Shown: in pieces, positions 6,772 to 10,812 of the stretch
How the letters are laid out: every line of letters begins with the position of its first letter
Position numbering within the stretch: the stretch's first letter is position 1
Assembly (NCBI GenBank): GCA_002254285.1
Contig: NIUZ01000058.1
Span: 1 to 10,812, forward strand
From: Bacteroidetes bacterium 4572_112
Lineage (GTDB): Bacteria; Bacteroidota; Bacteroidia; Bacteroidales; UBA1556
Direction of reading: 5' to 3'
DNA length: 10,812 nucleotides
Made by a program: the position numbers and the translations under genes
Notes under the pieces: generated by a model
Told to the model about the DNA's origin: nothing
The model's database searches: none
What the model saw: the letters and a program-made list of their open reading frames with translations, nothing else

Positions 6772-7749
6772 TTATAAGTACTTCCCAACTTTACCCAAAT
6801 ATTTTATATTAATCTTTTTTCCAATTTTTAAGTTCCAAAGTGAATTTACCGTTCCTAAATACGATTCATCATACCTAACTCTTACGCTTTCTATAGAATA
6901 AACCAGAGAAACAAAGAAACTTTTATTTGCATAACCAGCAGTGGTATTTATTTCAACAACAGGTATAAACCCATAGTAATCCTTTTCAAGCTTATTAAAA
7001 CCGAGGAAGTTTTTATTAAAACCAACCCCTACTCCTGCCATCGCTGCAAAATAAAGTCCTTTATGCACAACCGTTCCAGCAATGCTAGGAATAAGCCTAA
7101 CAGAAATATTACTTAATTGAGTTACATACGATTCCGAATTTTCAGGTATAGTATCTGTAAGCAGAAAATCTCCTTTTATCTTATAATAATTTACTCCCAT
7201 ATTAATAAAAGGACTTATTGCACTCTTCTTTTGCAAATTATAGTTTTTAAAATTAGCATCATAACTAAACTTACGAGAGGTGAAATAATAAATATTAGCA
7301 CCATATTGAGTTATCTTTATATCCGTTCTAATCTTAGTAATACTAGTGTCAATATTAGGGTCTGTAATTGCTTCTTTTACACCAGAATATGTTTGTAATC
7401 TTAACTCTCCATAGAATTTACGGTACGAATAGCCACCTTTGAAATTAAAAGCTTTATGTTTTTTTAATTCAGGAATATCGGTAATAGGTAATTCAAAAGT
7501 AAAGCTAAGTCCTATACGATAAAAGCTTGCACCAAAGCCAACACTAGTAAACCTTCGTGTATGATAATCAACACTAGAAACAGAGCCACCAGGAGTTGTT
7601 TCATCAAAGAAAAAAGTTGATACCGCAGACTCTCCCATTGGATATAAAGCGAATTTATCCTTGGTCAAAAACACATAATTTGTATCAAATTGTGAAAATA
7701 TATTTATGCTAATAAACAAATAAAAAGATAGAAGATAGATTTTGTTCAT
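6772..7749 (-). CDS. Secreted outer-membrane beta-barrel protein, possibly DUF4421-like
   Basis: The function is not known. The 325-residue product opens with a signal peptide: Lys3, then a hydrophobic run to about residue 19, ending FSQ with cleavage near 19-20, typical of Bacteroidota. The mature part is rich in alternating aromatic and small residues with repeated short strand-like segments, for example FTSVGFGASFYRIGLSFTF (67-85) and SYRKFYGELRLQTYSG. This pattern suggests an outer-membrane beta-barrel of about 10-14 strands, though the chain ends KVGKYL rather than in a canonical C-terminal aromatic signal. The general pattern resembles DUF4421 proteins as I remember them; that assignment is tentative. 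It starts 6 bp after the stop of the 454-residue gene, so the two are almost certainly co-transcribed. No lipobox Cys is seen. A role as a partner of the upstream protein is inferred only from this linkage. Confidence 0.72.
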   Translation of the reverse strand: MNKIYLLSFYLFISINIFSQFDTNYVFLTKDKFALYPMGESAVSTFFFDETTPGGSVSSVDYHTRRFTSVGFGASFYRIGLSFTFELPITDIPELKKHKAFNFKGGYSYRKFYGELRLQTYSGVKEAITDPNIDTSITKIRTDIKITQYGANIYYFTSRKFSYDANFKNYNLQKKSAISPFINMGVNYYKIKGDFLLTDTIPENSESYVTQLSNISVRLIPSIAGTVVHKGLYFAAMAGVGVGFNKNFLGFNKLEKDYYGFIPVVEINTTAGYANKSFFVSLVYSIESVRVRYDESYLGTVNSLWNLKIGKKINIKYLGKVGKYL

Positions 7750-7755
7750 CTTTGA

Positions 7756-9120
7756 TTATATTTTTTTAAGCTTACTTAATATCCTACGTCTTGCGTTGCG
7801 AATCTCCACCTTATCGAAATCATTATCAACTGCAATAAGTTCCTCTATCTCGTCCAATACTCTATAAGGTATATTAGACAATACTCTATCCTTAAGCATC
7901 GCACTTTGATTTTGTATTGAATATAGTATGGTTTTGGCATCTACTCCCGAGAATAGCTTCTTAAGTTTTACCTTGGGCATATTTTCCAAATCGGTAAATC
8001 TATATTGAGCATTCTTAAGGTTATCGTTTTCCAAACAATCATCAATATTAGAACTTAACTGCAAATAAAGGTTCTTTATTTGCATTGAGAATTGCTTTTG
8101 TGAATCAAAGTCACAATTATTGCCAATGAATTGTTTATCAAATACTTTATTATTAAGGTTAGCAATACTACTTGTGGAATTAAGATAATTCCATAGCTTA
8201 CTTCTCTCAATTTCCTTACATTTATGAATGTCATTATTTATACTCTCGAACTTGGAAATTAATAGCAAAGAGTCTTTATTTATACCCTCAAGATTAGAAA
8301 TACTTTCAGGGAGTGTATTTACATATTTTGGAATAAATTCCGACTCAGCATAATTTATTATTTCGCTTAGTGAGCTAAATGTAAAATTACTTTCACTCAT
8401 AAGTTGCTCTGGAAAGCTTCTCAATTTATCAAGAATTGTATCATTATCTATAAAATCTGAATAATTAAACGACAAATTAACTAACTGAGTGTCTGCTGAC
8501 TTATCATTCAGCTTATTGATAATATCACTTAACTTATACTTATCATCAATAAACATTGCACAAAGCTCATTATCACTTTGCAATAGCTCCACTCCTTCCA
8601 CATCGTCAATACCTATAAGCTTATTTACATATTGCTTATTAACAATTGTACTTGCCCAAATCGCCTTAATTTTACTCCTATATACTTTATCAAATAAGTT
8701 TTTGGTAAATAAATTGGAAGCGAATAAAACATCAGTAGTTTCAAAAGACAATATGCTATTTACAGAGTTTTTATGCTCTTGAATTTCTGTATTAAATTTA
8801 TTTATATTAGTTATATCTGACAATGAAGAAACACATAAAGGGAAACTAATGGAGCGTTTATTTAGTTCTTTTAGCTCATCAATAAATGCTGGAAAATGCT
8901 CTTTATAAAAGGCTATGCTTTCATTGGAAATACTAATGCTATACTTAAAAAGGCTACCAAATTCATTACTAATTTCAGCAAGCACATTATTGATTTTGGA
9001 ATAATAACTCTCGACTAACTTTTTGGAAAGCTCTATGCTTTGTGAATCTATTTCGTCGTTTATATTATTAGAAATGAATTCTATATGATTGATTTCAAAA
9101 TTCAAACAAATGGATCGCAT
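7756..9120 (-). CDS. Degenerate GH57-like protein with FliG_C-like tail; likely pseudoenzyme
   Basis: There is no signal peptide and no membrane segment, so a cytoplasmic location is likely. The 454 residues are rich in Asn, Ser, Ile and Leu. The opening MRSICLNFEI resembles MRSICLYFQVHQP of Bacteroidota glycoside hydrolase family 57 amylases, and further segments follow in order: FKYSISIS (58-65), an EIQEHKNSV region (112-120), CAMFIDDKYKLSDI (187-200), LVNLSFNYSDF (213-223) and FTFSSLSEII (246-255). In this reading the catalytic nucleophile Glu corresponds to Asn136 and the acid/base Asp to Asn219, so hydrolase activity is unlikely. Residues about 380-454 differ and resemble the C-terminal domain of FliG (VDAKTIL, LKDRVLSNIP, then a helix ending RRRILSKL). 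Its gene precedes the beta-barrel gene in a two-gene operon. The alignments are from memory; the hypothetical status is certain, the fold moderately so. Confidence 0.6.
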   Translation of the reverse strand: MRSICLNFEINHIEFISNNINDEIDSQSIELSKKLVESYYSKINNVLAEISNEFGSLFKYSISISNESIAFYKEHFPAFIDELKELNKRSISFPLCVSSLSDITNINKFNTEIQEHKNSVNSILSFETTDVLFASNLFTKNLFDKVYRSKIKAIWASTIVNKQYVNKLIGIDDVEGVELLQSDNELCAMFIDDKYKLSDIINKLNDKSADTQLVNLSFNYSDFIDNDTILDKLRSFPEQLMSESNFTFSSLSEIINYAESEFIPKYVNTLPESISNLEGINKDSLLLISKFESINNDIHKCKEIERSKLWNYLNSTSSIANLNNKVFDKQFIGNNCDFDSQKQFSMQIKNLYLQLSSNIDDCLENDNLKNAQYRFTDLENMPKVKLKKLFSGVDAKTILYSIQNQSAMLKDRVLSNIPYRVLDEIEELIAVDNDFDKVEIRNARRRILSKLKKI

Positions 9121-9170
9121 AATTATATTATAAAATGAAATTCAAACTAGTGATTTATTAATTTACCATG

Positions 9171-9178
9171 CAAAAATA
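9171..9178 (-). promoter_or_regulatory. Candidate -7 element for the 9120 operon
   Basis: On the minus strand TATTTTTG matches TAnnTTTG and would start transcription about 44 nt before the ATG at 9120. The expected -33 position (around 9197-9201) has only TATG, a poor match. That position lies inside the 9-bp inverted repeat at 9191-9217, where a regulator might bind. Confidence 0.35.
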
Positions 9179-9190
9179 GTATTTTTATAG

Positions 9191-9217
9191 CTTAATCATA
9201 ATATTTTAATGATTAAG
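9191..9217. repeat. 9-bp inverted repeat over the predicted -33 region
   Basis: Perfect arms CTTAATCAT (9191-9199) and ATGATTAAG (9209-9217) are separated by 9 nt, giving an 18-bp centre-to-centre dyad. It lies directly upstream of the candidate -7 element of the leftward operon. It could be an operator for a dimeric regulator or a chance A/T-rich dyad. Confidence 0.4.
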
Positions 9218-9304
9218 TTCTGAACAGCTTTATTTCTCTATAGTTAGAACTGAGGTCCACGTTTTTTTTATAAGTTTGACCTATGTTCATGAAAAAAAAA
9301 ATAT

Positions 9305-9328
9305 ATGTTTGGGCTAAAGCCCAAACAT
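9305..9328. repeat. Short-looped palindrome beside a ten-A run
   Basis: Perfect 11-bp arms ATGTTTGGGCT (9305-9315) and AGCCCAAACAT (9318-9328) with a 2-nt loop. On the minus strand it is followed by ATA and then ten Ts (9301 to 9292), which is the form of an intrinsic terminator. No leftward gene lies upstream of it within the window. It is more likely a dispersed REP-like hairpin, or a stop for antisense transcripts from the mpl side. Confidence 0.6.
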
Positions 9329-9340
9329 GAAAACTATATA

Positions 9341-9371
9341 ATTGCAAATTAATTTTTCATTTGTATTTTTG
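9341..9371 (+). promoter_or_regulatory. Candidate promoter for the mpl-like gene
   Basis: TATTTTTG (9364-9371) exactly matches TAnnTTTG. ATTG (9341-9344), three of four bases of TTTG, lies exactly 19 nt upstream. The start would be near 9378, leaving a leader of about 137 nt before the ATG at 9515. No other comparably spaced pair was seen in this gap. The match is by pattern only, and TAnnTTTG is not rare in AT-rich DNA. Confidence 0.42.
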
Positions 9372-9514
9372 TCATATTCTAAGATATCAAACTCAAAATA
9401 TATCATCATATATTTTCAACAAACAACATATGATAACTTACATAATCAATTATACAAAAACCAAAAAAAGTATTTAATTTTAAACCTTTAAAAACTGAGA
9501 AATTATACTACAAT

Positions 9515-10812
9515 ATGAGCAAAATACATTTTATAGCAATTGGTGGTAGCGCAATGCACAATCTAGCAATAGCATTGCACCTAAAAGGATACGAGGTTAG
9601 TGGTTCGGATGATGAAATTTTTGAACCTTCAAAATCTCGATTAAAAAAGTACAATATCCTACCCTCTTCTGATGGTTGGAATGCCGATAATATCACCACT
9701 GATTTAGATGCTATAATTGTGGGAATGCATGCTCGAATTGATAATCCTGAGCTACTAAAGGCACAGAAATTAGGACTTAAGATATTCTCTTATCCAGAGT
9801 TCCTTTACGAGCAATCGAAAGACAAAACAAGGATTGTAATTGGTGGTAGCCATGGCAAAACCACTATCACATCAATGATACTACACGTAATGCAAGAGCG
9901 AGGTATGGAAACTGATTATATGGTTGGAGCCAAGCTCGAAGGATTTGAGGTAATGGTAAAACTTACCCAAAGTGCTAAGTATATGGTAATTGAAGGCGAC
10001 GAATACCTTACTTCACCAATAGACAGAAGACCAAAATTCCACCTATATATGCCTCATATTGCTTTACTTAGTGGTATAGCTTGGGATCATATTAATGTAT
10101 TCCCTACTTTCGATAATTATGTGAGTCAGTTTAGTACTTTCATAAACCTTATTGATGATAAAGGCGCTCTTATATATTGCAAAGAAGATAGTGAACTGAA
10201 TAAAATTGCCAAAGATGCAAGAGCTGGACTTAAGCAATTCCCTTATGGAATTCCTGAGCACCGTATTGACAAAAATGGCATTACATATATTATAACCGAC
10301 AAGCAAGAATACGCATTGAAAGTATTTGGTGATCATAATCTTATGAATCTTAATGGAGCTCAATTGGTATGTGAGCAGATTGGAATTAGTAAGCACGATT
10401 TTTATACCTCCATCAGCAGTTTTAAAGGAGCATCGAATAGACTAGAACTAATTGGTGAAAACGATAATACAAAGGTATTCAAGGATTTTGCACATAGTCC
10501 ATCTAAATTAAAAGCAACTACTTCAGCCATGAAGCGTCAGTTTACAAAGCGAAAACTTGTTGCCTGCATGGAACTGCATACTTTTAGTTCGCTAAGTGCA
10601 GAATTCCTTTCGCATTATGATGGCGCAATGAATGAAGCCGATATTGCCATAGTATATTATAACCCTCATACTTTGGAGCATAAAAAACTTCCTGCAATAA
10701 GCCCTAAGCAAGTTTCTGATGGCTTTGGGAGTAAAGATTTATTAGTATTTACAGAATCTGCTAAACTTCAGGAGTATCTATTGGGAATAGACTATAGCGA
10801 TAAGAACCTTCT
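9515..10812 (+). CDS. mpl: Mpl-like UDP-MurNAc:tripeptide ligase, 3' end cut by window
   Basis: Mur-ligase superfamily enzyme. By similarity it joins UDP-N-acetylmuramate to L-alanyl-D-glutamyl-meso-diaminopimelate released from old wall, an ATP-dependent peptidoglycan-recycling step in the cytoplasm. Visible parts: an N-terminal Rossmann-like segment HFIAIGGSAMHNLA with GYEVSGSD (residues 5-32), the ATP loop GGSHGKTT at 110-117, the metal/acid motif EGDEY at 160-164, AWDHINVF near 189, and DFAHSPSKLKAT from 324 in the C-terminal domain. MurC shares the same core, but DFAHSPSK and VACMELHTFSSL point to the Mpl branch as seen in Bacteroidota. ATG 9515 gives the normal N-terminus. There is no Shine-Dalgarno sequence. 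432 codons are present without a stop; homologues are about 450 residues, so only about 20-30 are missing. It is divergent from the 9120 operon and alone on its strand here. Confidence 0.88.
   Translation, partial: MSKIHFIAIGGSAMHNLAIALHLKGYEVSGSDDEIFEPSKSRLKKYNILPSSDGWNADNITTDLDAIIVGMHARIDNPELLKAQKLGLKIFSYPEFLYEQSKDKTRIVIGGSHGKTTITSMILHVMQERGMETDYMVGAKLEGFEVMVKLTQSAKYMVIEGDEYLTSPIDRRPKFHLYMPHIALLSGIAWDHINVFPTFDNYVSQFSTFINLIDDKGALIYCKEDSELNKIAKDARAGLKQFPYGIPEHRIDKNGITYIITDKQEYALKVFGDHNLMNLNGAQLVCEQIGISKHDFYTSISSFKGASNRLELIGENDNTKVFKDFAHSPSKLKATTSAMKRQFTKRKLVACMELHTFSSLSAEFLSHYDGAMNEADIAIVYYNPHTLEHKKLPAISPKQVSDGFGSKDLLVFTESAKLQEYLLGIDYSDKNL

Noticed and set aside
7756..7980. FliG-like tail as evidence of a flagellar locus
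   Set aside because: No other motility gene is present, and the rest of the protein does not resemble FliG; it is treated as domain reuse.
9304..9311. TATGTTTG as a -7 element for the mpl-like gene
   Set aside because: It lies inside the palindrome at 9305-9328, and the nearest TTTG upstream is 25 nt away, outside the usual spacing.
9508..9699. 63-codon minus-strand frame at the mpl start
   Set aside because: It overlaps the conserved Rossmann segment of the mpl-like gene on the other strand and resembles nothing.
10064..10396. 110-codon minus-strand frame
   Set aside because: It is antisense to the conserved mpl-like coding region.

Overview
The window looks like chromosome of a member of the Bacteroidota, probably near the Bacteroidales/Marinilabiliales. 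Four things support this. The DNA is AT-rich and starts lack Shine-Dalgarno sequences. Intergenic regions carry matches to the Bacteroidota promoter form (TTTG-like -33, about 19 nt, TAnnTTTG -7). The Mpl-type ligase has the family-typical DFAHSPSK motif. One gene encodes a short signal peptide ending FSQ followed by a predicted outer-membrane beta-barrel. The taxon is inferred from these traits, not from a search.

Positions 274-6078 hold a leftward fatty-acid beta-oxidation operon. Its order is a MarR-family regulator, a fused 3-hydroxyacyl-CoA dehydrogenase/enoyl-CoA hydratase (FadN-type), a thiolase (FadA) and a long acyl-CoA dehydrogenase (FadE-type). The last three have the gene order of the Bacillus fadN-fadA-fadE operon. 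Together they cover all four steps of the spiral; only acyl-CoA ligase and electron-transfer flavoprotein are absent from the window. Upstream of marR, two imperfect 20-bp palindromes centred 31 bp apart overlap the two halves of a predicted promoter, which suggests autoregulation of the whole operon by MarR. The thiolase/acyl-CoA dehydrogenase boundary is abnormal: the last codons of fadA and the first roughly 20 codons of fadE seem to have been removed by one deletion, leaving the genes overlapping in different frames.

Positions 6079-6771 are noncoding and hold the operator/promoter region, an AT-rich stretch without a gene, and a strong palindromic hairpin. Positions 6772-9120 hold a second leftward pair. 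The upstream gene encodes a 454-residue protein that I read as a degenerate glycoside hydrolase family 57 relative: the fold pattern is kept, but both catalytic acids appear replaced by Asn. It ends in a tail resembling the C-terminal domain of the flagellar switch protein FliG. Six bases downstream lies a secreted beta-barrel protein of DUF4421-like appearance. This pair is the best candidate here for something undescribed.

Positions 9121-9514 are a divergent promoter region with a hairpin. From 9515 to the right edge runs the 5' 432 codons of an mpl-like peptidoglycan-recycling ligase gene, cut by the window end.

Three long, short-looped palindromes (around 128, 6590 and 9317) lie in the three intergenic gaps and look like dispersed REP-type elements.
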